From positions 1 to 64,000 of the forward strand of contig CAVTOA010000002.1 of assembly GCA_963736285.1 (NCBI GenBank): a stretch of 64,000 nucleotides of DNA, in the 5' to 3' direction. Source of the stretch: CAVTOA01 sp963736285. GTDB lineage: Bacteria; Actinomycetota; Actinomycetes; Mycobacteriales; QHCE01. This document shows, in pieces, positions 45,424-55,390 of the stretch. The notes beneath the pieces were generated by a model. It made no database searches, was not told where the DNA came from, and worked only from the letters and a program-made list of their open reading frames with translations. Numbering within the stretch: the first letter of the stretch is position 1; the number at the start of each line of letters is the position of its first letter. The position numbers and the translations under genes are program-made.

Positions 45424-48346
45424 ATGTCCGCAGCCGTCAGTAGTTTGGCTCGGTACGGGTTCGCACATCCAGAGCGGGCAGAAGCGAGGTTGCGACAGGT
45501 GGGCTACTGGGACACGGCACGAGGTGTCCCGACCCAGGGCGGGGCGCAGCTATTGGCGGCAATCAGCGAGAGTGCGGATCCCGACCTCTCCCTGCGGGTA
45601 TTGGCCGAACTGGCCGACCGAGCTCGCGTGCGTCGCCGGATCGAAGAGTCGTCGATGCTGCGCCAGAGAATTGCGGCGATCGCTGGCGTGTCCATGGCAC
45701 TAGGCGATGTCCTTATTGCCGACGAAGGAGCATGGCGATGTCTCGACGATCCACAGTGGAATGGGGTGCCAGGCCCGTCGTTAATGCGCCGTGTCATGGA
45801 CGGCATATCAGCCGCACCTCATCCTGTCGCCGAGCTTAGACATCGTCATCGGCAGATTTTGCTGACGATCGCTACCGCCGACGTGATGGGGGAGGCGTCG
45901 TTCGAGCAGGTGGCGTCGGCATTGAGCGGTCTTGCCGACGCCACCATGAACGCAGCGATGGCGATTGCGACACCGGGGGACGAAACAAGCACGGCGCTCT
46001 CGGTAATCGCGATGGGCAAGTGCGGTGGGCGAGAGCTCAATTACTTCAGCGACGTGGATGTGCTCTTCCTTGGCGAGACAGAGTCGAATGCCAGCCCTGC
46101 GGCCGCGACGGATAGCACCGCGCTCGCCCGGGAGATCATGCGCATTTATCGCGAGGTGGCCTGGCCGGTGGATGCGAACTTGCGTCCGGAGGGGCGCGAA
46201 GGTCCACTGGTGCGAAGCCTTGCGAGCTATCAGCTTTATTACCAAAAGTGGGCGCATACCTGGGAATTTCAGGCATTGCTGAAAGCGCGTTTCATGGCTG
46301 GAAGCCACGAGCTCGCCCGAGAGTGGCAGCACAGTGTCGACCATCTCGTGTGGACAGCCGCCGAACGGCCGGGTTCGGTCGGACGAAATCCGCGCGATGC
46401 GTCAGCAGGTGGTGCGTCAGTTGTCGCCGCAATACGCCTCGCGGGAGCTCAAGCTGGGCCGGGGCGGCCTACGTGACATCGAGTTTGCGGTGCAGCTACT
46501 GCAGTTGGTGCATGGCCGTTCTGACGAGGAGCTTCGTAGCGGGTCCACTGTGGAGGCTTTGCGTGCCCTCACCGCGGGAGGCTACGTGGGGCGGGCCGAT
46601 GGCGAGGTGCTCATAGAGTCCTACATTTTTCTCCGGACGGTCGAACATCGCCTCCAGCTGCAACGACTCCGCCGAGTGCAACGAGTCCCCTCGGATCCGG
46701 CCACGCTGACGTGGCTCGCGCGCGCGATGGGTTTTCGCGGTGACCAATCCGGCAACGCAACTCAGGCCTTTGAGAAAGCGTGGCGGCAACATCAGCGACG
46801 GGTGCGTCAACTACACGAGAAACTGTTTTACCGCCCGCTCCTGGAGGCGGTAGCCGCCGTGCCGGGGGAGGCACTTCGGATGTCGTCGGCCGCTGCGGCT
46901 AGTCGACTCGTCGCACTCGGATTTGCTGACTCCACGGCCGCGTTGCGACATATCGAGGCGATGACCGCCGGCGTCACTCGAAGCGCGGCCATTCAACGTG
47001 CACTGCTACCAGCTGTCCTTGCGGAATTCGCCGACGCCCCCAACCCGGACAGAGCGTTGTTGGCCTACCGCAATGTGTGCGAGCAGATGGCTGCGACCCC
47101 GTGGTTCTTGCGGCTGTTGCGAGACGAGGGCGCGGTCGTGTTGCGGCTTGCCCGCGTCGTTTCTCTGAGCCGCTATGTTCCGGACCTGCTCGGACAAGAC
47201 CCAGAGGCGTTGCGGTTTCTCGCCGACGACGCCGAGCTAGCGCCCCGCTCTCCGCAGCAGCTCGCGACCGCACTGAGCGCGGCCGTCGATCGGCACAGCG
47301 ACGCTGCCGCTGCCGTCGCGGCGATTCGGCGGATTCGTCGCCGCGAACTAACCCGGCTTAGCGCCGCCGATGTGCTAGGGCTCATCGACACCGCAGCGGT
47401 CGGTGTGGCGCTGTCTGACCTCACCGACGCGGTGCTGGACGCGACTCTGACGGTCGCGCTCCGAGACGCAGAGGCCAGCGCCGGCGCGTCACTGCCCATA
47501 CGTATGGCCATAATCGGGCTGGGCCGACTCGGTGGGCGTGAGATGTCGTATGGATCTGATGCCGACGTCATCTTCGTGTATGACGGCCCCGCTGACCTCG
47601 CGAAGACCGCGACCACGGTTGCGGAGTCGGTGCGGTCGTTGCTGTCGGCACCCGCGAGCGATCCACCCTTGCGGGTTGATCCGGGTTTGCGACCAGAAGG
47701 ACGGCAGGGGCCTTTGGTTCGCGGTTTGACTGCCTATGCGGAGTACTACCAGCGTTGGTCGGGAGTGTGGGAGGCGCAAGCGCTGCTGCGTGCGCGGCAC
47801 GTGGCAGGCGAGCGGAAGTTGGGAAATCAGTTCGTCGAGCTCATCGGTCCAATTCGCTATCCGGCCGCAGGGCTCGACCCGGCAAATGTGCGAGAAATCC
47901 GTCGACTTAAGGCTCGGGTGGGCACCGAGCGACTGCCGCGTGGTGCCGACCCGGCGACGCATCTCAAACTGGGGCGTGGCGGGCTTGTCGATGTCGAATG
48001 GGCTGCTCAGCTGCTGCAACTACGCAACGCCGACGTAGAGCCCGCGTTGAGGGCGACCGGAACAGTGGCCGCCCTCAACGCGGCGCGGCAGGCCGGGTTG
48101 CTTGACGAGGAGGCCCATCAAGCTTTGGTGCGCGCGTGGTGCCAGGCTTCGCGAATTCGCAACGCTGTCATGCTGGTGCGAGGCAAACCCAGCGATCAGC
48201 TGCCTAGGCATGGACCAGAATTGGTGAGCGTCATGCGCATATTGGGTGCTGCCCCAGGGGCAGATCCGGGTGCGTTTGTCGACGAGTATTTTCGACGCGC
48301 TCGGCGCGGTCATCAGGTAGCCGAGCGTCTATATCAGCAGCCGTAG
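45424..48346 (+). pseudogene. glnE: Glutamine synthetase adenylyltransferase/deadenylylase, one frameshift
   Basis: About 973 codons. N-terminal deadenylylase half: AMGKCGGRELNYFSDVDVLF (Gly and two Asp of the nucleotidyltransferase site) and ANLRPEGREGPLVRSLASYQ. Frame 1 runs into nonsense at about 46380; the protein continues DEIRAMRQQVVRQLSPQYAS and LKLGRGGLRDIEFAVQLLQL in frame 2. The adenylylating half repeats the motif: MAIIGLGRLGGREMSYGSDA and LRPEGRQGPLVRGL, ending LKLGRGGLVDVEWAAQLLQL. One extra G at 46380-46382 explains the break. GlnE modifies GlnA1 Tyr; if truly broken, both halves would have to be made separately. Confidence 0.85.
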
Positions 48347-48663
48347 GGCGTGCCATCTATGAGTGTGCACAGACGTCGTTGACGTCGTTGCTATGGGAGA
48401 AAAACGCTCAGGTACGATGTCGTGGAGCGAGCTGACCATAGTGAGCGTTCACCCCTTGTGAATCTGGTAGGTCTGAGGGTCTGACGATGCGGTGGATTAG
48501 CTGGCTTCGATGCTTTGAGAGTGTGGTTGTGTTTTGCAGAAACCGCGGCACACAAGCTGACGAGCTCGTCAGCTAGGCAATGCAAAACAGCCAGGTGCGA
48601 CCACACCTATCCGAAGCTCAACGCAACGCATTCAAATCTTGAGAAAGCATTGGAAGGATCTTC
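48347..48663 (+). other. rpsD leader region
   Basis: No gene supported. It holds the structured element listed separately and the probable promoter of rpsD. Ribosomal protein S4 often regulates its own mRNA through leader structure, so a control role is plausible. Confidence 0.4.
48531..48588 (+). promoter_or_regulatory. Nested stem-loops in the rpsD leader
   Basis: GTTTTGCA (48531-48538) and TGCAAAAC (48581-48588) form an outer stem; inside lies the perfect 18-bp palindrome GCTGACGAGCTCGTCAGC (48556-48573). A third small stem AGGTG/CACCT follows at 48592-48608. Candidate autoregulatory site for S4. Confidence 0.5.
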
Positions 48664-49278
48664 GTGGCGAAGAACACCCGGCCGAAGACGCGCCGTTCCC
48701 GCGCGCTCGGCATCCCGTTGACGCAAAAGTGTGTCAAATACTTTGAGCGCCGCCCTTACCCACCTGGTGAGCATGGCCGCAAGCGTCGCTCCAACAGCGA
48801 CTACCAGCAGCAGCTGCTGCAGAAGCAGCGTCTGCGTGCGCAGTACGACATCAGCGAGAAGCAGCTGAGCCGCGCATACAAAGAGGCCAACCGGCAAGAG
48901 GGCAAGACCGGTGAGATCCTGGTCGCCCTTCTCGAGCAGCGTCTCGACGCGGTGGTGTGGCGTTCGGGTATTGGCCGGACGGTCTACCAGTCGCGTCAGT
49001 TCATCACGCATAACCACATCCTGGTTAACGGCAAGCGGGTTAATAAGCCCTCTTACCGGGTCGAGCCGGGCGATGTGGTGGAGGTCGCCGAGCGCAGCCG
49101 CTCCAAGGCTCCGTTCTTGGTGGCTGCCGAAGGCGCCAACGCCGGCGAAGGCGCGGTGCCGCAGTACCTAGACTCCAATGTGGGCGGTCTTCGCGTGGTC
49201 GTCATGCGCAAGCCAAACCGCGACGAGATCCCCGTCATCTGTGACGAGCAGCTAGTGGTTGAGTACTACTCCCGGTAG
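48664..49278 (+). CDS. rpsD: 30S ribosomal protein S4
   Basis: 204 residues, GTG start after GGAAGGATC. N-terminal KNTRPKTRRSRALGIPLTQK, YFERRPYPPGEHGRKRRSNS and QYDISEKQLSRAYKEA, then the S4 RNA-binding domain RLDAVVWRSGIGRTVYQSRQ and HNHILVNGKRVNKPSYRVEP. The zinc-binding Cys cluster of the C+ form is absent (one Cys only). Stands alone rather than in the alpha operon, as in other actinobacteria. Confidence 0.95.
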   Translation: MAKNTRPKTRRSRALGIPLTQKCVKYFERRPYPPGEHGRKRRSNSDYQQQLLQKQRLRAQYDISEKQLSRAYKEANRQEGKTGEILVALLEQRLDAVVWRSGIGRTVYQSRQFITHNHILVNGKRVNKPSYRVEPGDVVEVAERSRSKAPFLVAAEGANAGEGAVPQYLDSNVGGLRVVVMRKPNRDEIPVICDEQLVVEYYSR

Positions 49279-49306
49279 ATCCCTCACCTCTGCTTTGGAA
49301 ACTCTG

Positions 49307-49346
49307 AAGAGAGCCCGCATCGGTTTCGGCTGGTGCGGGCTCTCTT
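49307..49346 (+). terminator. rpsD terminator
   Basis: AAGAGAGCCCGCA (49307-49319) and TGCGGGCTCTCTT (49334-49346): perfect 13-bp stem, 14-base loop, ending in T residues, 28 bases after the rpsD stop. Confidence 0.85.
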
Positions 49347-49416
49347 GCGTATCACCTGACAGCCTGGACCCAGTTACGCGCGTGAGTGAGCGCCCGGCCG
49401 GATGAGGTAGGAGTCC

Positions 49417-50238
49417 ATGAGACAAAGGGTCGAGGGGAATACGCCAACCGCGCTGTACTCAGCGCCGCGCGAGTTCCTGATCGGACTGACGTTGCTGGCT
49501 CGGGGGCTTGGCATGTGGGTGTCGTCACCGCGGCTGATGGCGCTGGGCATGTTGCCTGCCTTGATAGCCTTCATGATTTTGGCGGCAGCGTTTGCGACTT
49601 TATGCGTGTTCATTGGACCGATCGCGCATGTCGTTACCCCATTTGCCGATGCGTGGAGCGATGGCCCTCGATTAGGGGCGCACATTGTGGGCGGTGCCGC
49701 GGTGCTAGGGACTGCGTTACTCATCTGTCTGCTGCTCTTTGTGGTCGTGACTTTGGCGATGGGCGATCCCTTTTACCAGCGGATTGCTTTTCGCACCGAA
49801 GAACGGTGTGGCGGGGCGTCTTATTGGGGCGAGCCACCGTGGTGGCGAGGGCTGCTCGACAACGTCCGATTTGGACTAGGTTCATTGGCGGCTGCAATAG
49901 GGTTGTTCGTTGTCGGCTTTCTGCCACTGCTCGGTCAAACGGTGGCGCCCATACTTGGGGTGTTGGTCGGTGGCTGGTATCTGACCCTCGAGCTGACAGC
50001 TATCCCGCTTGAGCAGCGCGGCTTGTCGTTGCGGGACCGCCGTATGGTTCTTCGCCGGCAGCGTTTCGCCACCCTAGGATTCGGCACCGGCGTTTTTATG
50101 CTGTTTCTGATTCCATTCGGTGCGGTCGTTGCCATGCCAGGGGCGGTGGCCGGCGCGACACTCCTGGCCCGGCGTGGTTTAGGTCTCCCCGTTGAGGTTA
50201 ACCAGGTAGATCCGGACGTGGCCGGATCGCACAGGTGA
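49417..50238 (+). CDS. EI24-domain (CysZ-like) membrane protein
   Basis: 273 residues. Membrane segments: LMALGMLPALIAFMILAAAF, GTALLICLLLFVVVTLAMGD, IGLFVVGFLPLLGQTVAPIL and GVFMLFLIPFGAVVAMPGAV. The motif MGDPFYQRIAFRTEERCGG after helix 3 and LELTAIPLEQRGLSLRDRR mark the EI24/CysZ family (sulfate transport-related in proteobacteria, unknown role in actinobacteria). Its 3' end overlaps the convergent thioesterase gene by 41 bases. Confidence 0.8.
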   Translation: MRQRVEGNTPTALYSAPREFLIGLTLLARGLGMWVSSPRLMALGMLPALIAFMILAAAFATLCVFIGPIAHVVTPFADAWSDGPRLGAHIVGGAAVLGTALLICLLLFVVVTLAMGDPFYQRIAFRTEERCGGASYWGEPPWWRGLLDNVRFGLGSLAAAIGLFVVGFLPLLGQTVAPILGVLVGGWYLTLELTAIPLEQRGLSLRDRRMVLRRQRFATLGFGTGVFMLFLIPFGAVVAMPGAVAGATLLARRGLGLPVEVNQVDPDVAGSHR

Positions 50239-50659
50239 TGCGTGCGGTACAAATGCGACGATCACGCTCATCGGTAATCGCCACCTCATAACAGGCCACG
50301 GTCCGTCCAAGATGGAGTGCGGTGGCCACACCTGTCACAAATCCCTCCGACACCGAACGATGATGGGTGGCGTTAATGTCTACGCCCATCGCCAACTGAC
50401 CGGGACCCGCATGCAGCCCGGCGCCGATGGAGCCCAAGGTCTCCGCCAGCACGCACGAGGCGCCACCATGCAGTACGCCTTGGATTTGGGTATTGCCAGC
50501 CACTGGCATGATGCCGACCACTCGCTGTGGCGATGCCTCGCTGAACCGAACCCCCATGTGTTCAAACAAGCTGTTATCTTTGGCGCCCAACGTTGACAGA
50601 AGTGCGGCGAATTCTTCTTCAGAAAACGGACGTCCGTGGGGCTGGTGCGGCTCGGTCAT
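50198..50659 (-). CDS. Hotdog-fold thioesterase (PaaI-type)
   Basis: 153 residues. NTQIQGVLHGGASCVLAETL is the hotdog helix with the His-Gly-Gly active turn; VDINATHHRSVSEGFVTGVA and HLGRTVACYEVAITDE follow. Such enzymes cleave aromatic or short acyl-CoA esters. The front (MTEPHQPHGRPFSEEEFAAL) is typical of actinobacterial members. Substrate unknown. Confidence 0.85.
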   Translation of the reverse strand: MTEPHQPHGRPFSEEEFAALLSTLGAKDNSLFEHMGVRFSEASPQRVVGIMPVAGNTQIQGVLHGGASCVLAETLGSIGAGLHAGPGQLAMGVDINATHHRSVSEGFVTGVATALHLGRTVACYEVAITDERDRRICTARITCAIRPRPDLPG

Positions 50660-50856
50660 GGCATATATCTACCATCCGTCGCGTTTGCGCCAAGGATCAG
50701 ATGGACTCTGCCTCGTTACTGGGGAACTAACCGCTCAGACACAGGGGAGCACTGCCCTGGCCCGGTGAAGTGGCGTGCGGTCGATACGCTGAGAAAGTTA
50801 CACCCCAATACTCAAAGCCGATTCGGCAGTATGAGCGGTTTATTGCGAGGAATGCA

Positions 50857-51278
50857 ATGACAAATCAAATCGAAGCCAACGGCGCTCAAAGTGCCAATGC
50901 CAAGCCGCATACGAATACGAATAGATCCGCCATGGTGGCGAGATTCAACGGCGATCAAATTGGGTGCGGTTGCCACGTTGGCAATCGGGTCGGCGGTAGG
51001 GGGAAGTGGGTATCTGCTGGCTCGCTGGGCTCCAGCGGCAGAGACCAGAGCTCGGCAAGCGGCATGCAGTGAGTTTCCCGGTGCGGCAGCACAAGTACGG
51101 CTTCAAGAAGGAAATGTGTACGCAACTGTCGCTTTCCTCAGGAGACAGCGCACTAGTTTCTTTAGGACAGCACAACGGTGGCCCGCTCACTGTGGCGTAT
51201 CACGTTAAGAACGGGAAGTGGACTGAAAGGATCACGGAGGATGGTGATTTCGCCGGTATCTCTATCCCAAAGGGGTAG
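50857..51278 (+). pseudogene. Small secreted/membrane protein with two frameshifts
   Basis: From ATG 50857 (GAGGAATGCA upstream) frame 1 gives TNQIEANGAQSANAKPHTNT; near 50945 frame 2 takes over with a membrane helix (IKLGAVATLAIGSAVGGSGYL) and FPGAAAQVRLQEGNVYATVA; near 51140 frame 3 continues SGDSALVSLGQHNGGPLTVA, YHVKNGKWTERITEDGDFAG to the stop at 51278. The pieces make a coherent single-pass protein with a small beta domain outside. Unknown family. Lies between the thioesterase and glnA1. Confidence 0.5.
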
Positions 51279-51412
51279 ATGCGGTGAGAGTAACTTCAAG
51301 TGATGACCGCAGCCAGGGTGCCCTTTTTGCAAAAGGCAAACCTCCAATAGGTGTGGGCGCTACCCGAGTTAGCCAAATTTCTACGTGTTCTTCGCGCTAG
51401 AAGCCTAAAATT

Positions 51413-51445
51413 GTGTTCTCGGCAATCATAGATTGCCGAGAACAC
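51413..51445. terminator. Strong hairpin between convergent transcripts
   Basis: TGTTCTCGGCAATC (51414-51427) and GATTGCCGAGAACA (51431-51444) form a perfect 14-bp stem with loop ATA. It lies 66 bases past glnA1 and serves transcripts from both sides. Confidence 0.8.
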
Positions 51446-51510
51446 ATTGTTTGCGTCGCTTCTCAGAAGCTAATTGTGTGGATGCGAATGCCTACGTGCA
51501 TTTTCACCAT

Positions 51511-52935
51511 TTATAGGTCGTAGTAGAGCGCGAATTCGTGTGGTGTGGGACGCAAGCGAATGGGGTCGATCTCGTTGCTGCGTTTGTAGTCGACCCAGGT
51601 TTCAATCAAGTCTGGAGTGAATACGTCGCCTTCCAACAAATATTCGTGATCGTCCTCGAGTGCGTTAAGGACTTCGGGAAGAGTGCCGGGAACCTGTTCC
51701 ACTTCGGCGATCTCGGCCGGCGGTAGTTCATATAGGTCTTTGTCGATGGGCGCCGGTGGTTCCAGTTTATTTTTGATTCCGTCCAGCCCGGCAAGCAGCA
51801 TCGCCGAGAATGCCAAATACGGATTAGCCGATGGATCGGGCACGCGGAATTCGATGCGTTTTGCTTTGGGATTGCTGCCCGTAATAGGAATGCGGGTGCA
51901 AGCCGATCTATTGCGCTGCGAATAGACGAGATTTACGGGCGCCTCAAAGCCAGGAACCAGCCGGCGATACGAATTGACCGTGGGGTTGGTAAACGCCAAC
52001 AGCGACGGGGCGTGCCGCAGCAAGCCGCCGATATACCAGCGAGCGGTGTCCGACAGCCCTCCGTAACCCACCTCGTCATAGAACAGCGGTTCGCCGTCGC
52101 GCCACAGGCTTTGGTGAGTGTGCATGCCGGAGCCATTGTCACCAAAAAGCGGCTTCGGCATAAAGGTGGCGGTATGCCCAGCGGCCCAAGCGGTGTTCTT
52201 GACGATGTGTTTGAAGAGCATCAAATTGTCGGCGGACTTGAGCAACGTGTCGAATCGGTAATTGATTTCTGCCTGACCGGCGGTGCCGACCTCGTGGTGT
52301 GCCCGCTCAACCTCGATCCCGGCTGCCATCAAATTGCCCACAATGACGTCGCGCAAGTCGGCGAAATGATCCACGGGAGGAACGGGGAAATAGCCGCCCT
52401 TATAACCGGGTTTATAGCCACGGTTTCCGTCTTCTTCTTTCGCGCCAGAGTTCCATGCACCTTCAACAGAGTCGACGTAGTAATAGCCGGCATTGGCGGT
52501 GGTGTCATAGCGAATGGAATCAAAGATGTAGAACTCGGCCTCCGCGCCGAAATATGCCCGGTCACCGATGGTGCTATTCGCCAAATACTGCTCGGCTTTT
52601 TTAGCAATATTTCGTGGGTCTCGGCTATAAGCCTCATGCGTAAACGGATCGTGGATAAAGAAGTTCAACGCCAATGTTTTCTCGGCGCGAAATACGTCGA
52701 GATATGCCGTAGTTACGTCGGGAAGCAGCAGCATGTCAGATTCGTGAATTTGCTGGAATCCACGAATGGACGATCCGTCAAAGGCGAGGCCTTCGGTGAA
52801 GAACTCCTCGTTGACTGATTCCGCGGGCACATTGAAGTGCTGCATCACACCGGGAAGGTCGCAAAAACGGACGTCAACGAAGCGAATATCTTCGTCTTTA
52901 AGGTAGCTAAGCAGCTGTTCCGGGCTGGTAAACAC
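51511..52935 (-). CDS. glnA: Glutamine synthetase, type I beta
   Basis: 474 residues, GTG start with GGAGGAG six bases upstream. DLPGVMQHFNVPAESV, FDGSSIRGFQQIHESDMLLL, NGSGMHTHQSLW, NRSACTRIPITGSNPKAKRI and the adenylylation site DKDLYELPPAEIAEV with the Tyr modified by GlnE. This is the main ammonia-assimilating enzyme (GlnA1), controlled by the nearby glnE product. An upstream GlnR site is expected but none can be recognised with confidence. Complete. Confidence 0.95.
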   Translation of the reverse strand: MFTSPEQLLSYLKDEDIRFVDVRFCDLPGVMQHFNVPAESVNEEFFTEGLAFDGSSIRGFQQIHESDMLLLPDVTTAYLDVFRAEKTLALNFFIHDPFTHEAYSRDPRNIAKKAEQYLANSTIGDRAYFGAEAEFYIFDSIRYDTTANAGYYYVDSVEGAWNSGAKEEDGNRGYKPGYKGGYFPVPPVDHFADLRDVIVGNLMAAGIEVERAHHEVGTAGQAEINYRFDTLLKSADNLMLFKHIVKNTAWAAGHTATFMPKPLFGDNGSGMHTHQSLWRDGEPLFYDEVGYGGLSDTARWYIGGLLRHAPSLLAFTNPTVNSYRRLVPGFEAPVNLVYSQRNRSACTRIPITGSNPKAKRIEFRVPDPSANPYLAFSAMLLAGLDGIKNKLEPPAPIDKDLYELPPAEIAEVEQVPGTLPEVLNALEDDHEYLLEGDVFTPDLIETWVDYKRSNEIDPIRLRPTPHEFALYYDL

Positions 52936-53170
52936 GCGTGACTCCTCCGGGGAGTGTGACAGTCGGGATTTGGGCAGGACAGGTAGCTAAAGTACGACAT
53001 TTGGTGACTAACTCGATAGAGCAGGGCGAACCTCGTGCTCGTTCGGCTTCACGGTTAGACATTAGGACTCAGGCATTGCTGGGTGATGTCCCTGATGTTG
53101 CCGCCAGGTTAAGCCGAGATTGAGCCAGGGCTAGGAATGGCGACCCGATGGCTCAGCTAGCCTGGCTGGT

Positions 53171-53590
53171 ATGGCAACAACCGACGCGATTACTTCACCA
53201 GTCGCCGACACACTGACATCCGCGAGCGTTGCCAGGCGGATGGGTGCGTTGGCGATCGATTGCGTGTTATCGGCTGCCGTGGCGATGCTCTTTACCCAGC
53301 CACATCCGCCGCGGTTGGCAAGTGCGGCGGTGTTCTTCGTTGCCTACACCTTCTTTGTTGGTTTTTTTGCGCAAACACCAGGCATGCGGCTATGTCACCT
53401 GGCGTGCGTGCGCCAGGAAACAAACCGTCCGTTGGGCATTCCACGTGCGGTGCTGCGAACCATCTTGCTGCAGCTTGTGGTCCCTGCCGTAGTGCTGGAT
53501 CGCCACGGCCGTGGGTGGCATGACCGTGCTGTCGGATCCATCGTCGTCAACGCTCGCCCGCAACCCAGCAACTCTGTCTCGCAGCGGTAA
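53171..53590 (+). CDS. RDD-family membrane protein
   Basis: 139 residues. ASVARRMGALAIDCVLSAAV carries the Arg-Arg/Asp signature, with AVFFVAYTFFVGFFAQTPGM and LGIPRAVLRTILLQLVVPAV as further helices and RGWHDRAVGSIVV as the final Asp-Arg motif. Two to three membrane helices. Divergent from glnA; the pair is common in actinobacteria. Function unknown. Confidence 0.8.
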   Translation: MATTDAITSPVADTLTSASVARRMGALAIDCVLSAAVAMLFTQPHPPRLASAAVFFVAYTFFVGFFAQTPGMRLCHLACVRQETNRPLGIPRAVLRTILLQLVVPAVVLDRHGRGWHDRAVGSIVVNARPQPSNSVSQR

Positions 53591-53648
53591 ATACGCAACG
53601 ACGCGACGATTTAGCGGCGGCAATACGCCACCGCAACCGCAACGCATG

Positions 53649-54338
53649 TCAGCGGCGCTGCATTTTCATCTTGGGTACTCGTGCGCCCTTTGGCATGGGG
53701 CCCTTGGGAATAGGCGGACGAGTACCCAACGCCTGTAGCCTTTTTTCCAGCGTGGCCACCTGTTTGGGCGTGATATTGCGTGGCAGCTTGAGGAGCCGCG
53801 CCTGCAATTTCCGGATCGGAACCTGGTCTGCTTCGTTTCCCACCGCGAGTTCGTAGATGGGAACTTCCGGCGCGATGCGCGCCACTCGTTTCTTTTCTTG
53901 CGCGATCAGATTTTTCAGACGTTGGGTGGAGCCCTCGATAACGAGAATCACGCCAGGCCTGCCCACCACGCGGTGCACCACGTCCTGCTGGGGGGTCACC
54001 GCAATCGCCGGGGTCAATCGCCAATTGCCGCGAATGTTCTCCAGGATGGCCGCCGCCGCTCCGGGTTGCCCTTCCACCTCGGCGTAGGTTGCCTTGGCTA
54101 CCCGCCGTCCAAACAAGATCAACGCGAGCAGCACACCGAGCAACACGCCCAGCGGAAGAGTGAAGAACCACTGGGTGTGTGCAAACAACCAAAGCCCCAC
54201 TGCCGCGGCGATGGGAATGAGGAAAGCGATCAGCAGGAGCGGGACGAGCAGCTTGTCGTGCTTACGGGTAAACGTAAACGCTACCCAGAGCTGCCGGGTG
54301 CGTTCCCGAAACGACACTTTCTCGGGGTCTTTGGCCAT
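53649..54338 (-). CDS. DUF4191 membrane protein
   Basis: 229 residues. Two adjacent helices (LLVPLLLIAFLIPIAAAVGL and FFTLPLGVLLGVLLALILF), then a cytoplasmic domain with VEGQPGAAAAILENIRGNWR, DVVHRVVGRPGVILVIEG and LPRNITPKQVATLEKRLQAL, and a basic tail. This protein next to lipA is typical of actinobacteria; role unknown. Confidence 0.85.
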   Translation of the reverse strand: MAKDPEKVSFRERTRQLWVAFTFTRKHDKLLVPLLLIAFLIPIAAAVGLWLFAHTQWFFTLPLGVLLGVLLALILFGRRVAKATYAEVEGQPGAAAAILENIRGNWRLTPAIAVTPQQDVVHRVVGRPGVILVIEGSTQRLKNLIAQEKKRVARIAPEVPIYELAVGNEADQVPIRKLQARLLKLPRNITPKQVATLEKRLQALGTRPPIPKGPMPKGARVPKMKMQRR

Positions 54339-54392
54339 GCGGCTAGTTTAGAGTGCGCCTGATCCCGACCTGCTCAGTGCCAGGCAGTGACG

Positions 54393-55328
54393 CTAGCGAG
54401 CCTCGGCACGAGCTGCCACCGCCTGCTGATACAAACGACCAGCTCGATAGCTTGACCGCACCAACGGTCCGCTCATCACCCCGACGAAGCCGATCTGCTC
54501 GGCCTCCTCACGCAGTTCGACAAATTCTTCTGGCTTTGCCCAGCGTTCCACGGGATGGTGTCGCGGGGTCGGCCGCAAATATTGCGTGATGGTGATGAGC
54601 TCACAACCAGCCTGGTGTAGGTCGCGTAGAGCTTCGCTGATCTCGTGGCGCTCCTCACCCATACCGAGGATGAGGTTCGACTTTGTTACCAGCCCATGCG
54701 CACGTGCCTGACGTATGACGTCGAGAGAACGTTCGTACCGGAATCCGGGGCGGATCCGCTTGAAGATGCGTGGCACGGTCTCGATGTTGTGTGCCAACAC
54801 CTCAGGCTGAGACGCGAAAACCGTCGCGAGCAGTTCAGGGACGGCGTTGAAGTCGGGAATGAGGAGCTCCACGCCGCATCCAGGAACCTGGGCGTGGATC
54901 TGCCGAACCGTCTCGGCGTAGAGCCACGCGCCTCCATCGACCAGGTCGTCTCGGGCAACTCCGGTGACGGTGGCATAGCGCAGGCCCATGGTCGCCACGG
55001 ATTCTCCGACCCGGCGTGGTTCGTCCATGTCGAGGTCCGCGGGCTTGCCGGTGTCGATCTGGCAGAAGTCGCAGCGCCTGGTGCATTGCTCGCCGCCGAT
55101 CAAGAACGTGGCTTCTCGGTCCTCCCAACACTCATAAATATTGGGGCAACCAGCTTCTTGGCAAACGGTGTGCAGGCCTTCACGCTTCACCAAGCTACGC
55201 AACTCGGTGTACTCCGGGCCCATTTTTGCTTTGACTTTGATCCAGGGCGGCTTGTGCTCGATCGGCACCGCGGCATTGCGCGCTTCCACGCGTAGCAGTC
55301 TGCGTCCTTCTGGCTCCACGACAGTCAC
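54393..55328 (-). CDS. lipA: Lipoyl synthase
   Basis: 311 residues. Two iron-sulfur clusters: CQEAGCPNIYEC (auxiliary cluster) and CTRRCDFC (radical SAM). DLDMDEPRRVGESVATMGLR, HNIETVPRIFKRIRPGFRYE and SGPLVRSSYRAGRLYQQA complete the family pattern, including the Arg-Ser-Ser-Tyr end that caps the auxiliary cluster. It inserts two sulfurs into the octanoyl groups placed by LipB; targets here include the SucB lipoyl domains encoded downstream. Confidence 0.95.
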   Translation of the reverse strand: MTVVEPEGRRLLRVEARNAAVPIEHKPPWIKVKAKMGPEYTELRSLVKREGLHTVCQEAGCPNIYECWEDREATFLIGGEQCTRRCDFCQIDTGKPADLDMDEPRRVGESVATMGLRYATVTGVARDDLVDGGAWLYAETVRQIHAQVPGCGVELLIPDFNAVPELLATVFASQPEVLAHNIETVPRIFKRIRPGFRYERSLDVIRQARAHGLVTKSNLILGMGEERHEISEALRDLHQAGCELITITQYLRPTPRHHPVERWAKPEEFVELREEAEQIGFVGVMSGPLVRSSYRAGRLYQQAVAARAEAR

Positions 55329-55390
55329 CGGCTTAGCCTACGTCGATGCCTCATCAGAGCTGACGGGGCACCATGTGGAGCCTCTGACCG

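Noticed and set aside
52936..53060. GlnR operator upstream of glnA1
   Set aside because: A GTCAC and a GTAC segment are present but spacing and half-site sequence do not fit the known consensus well enough.
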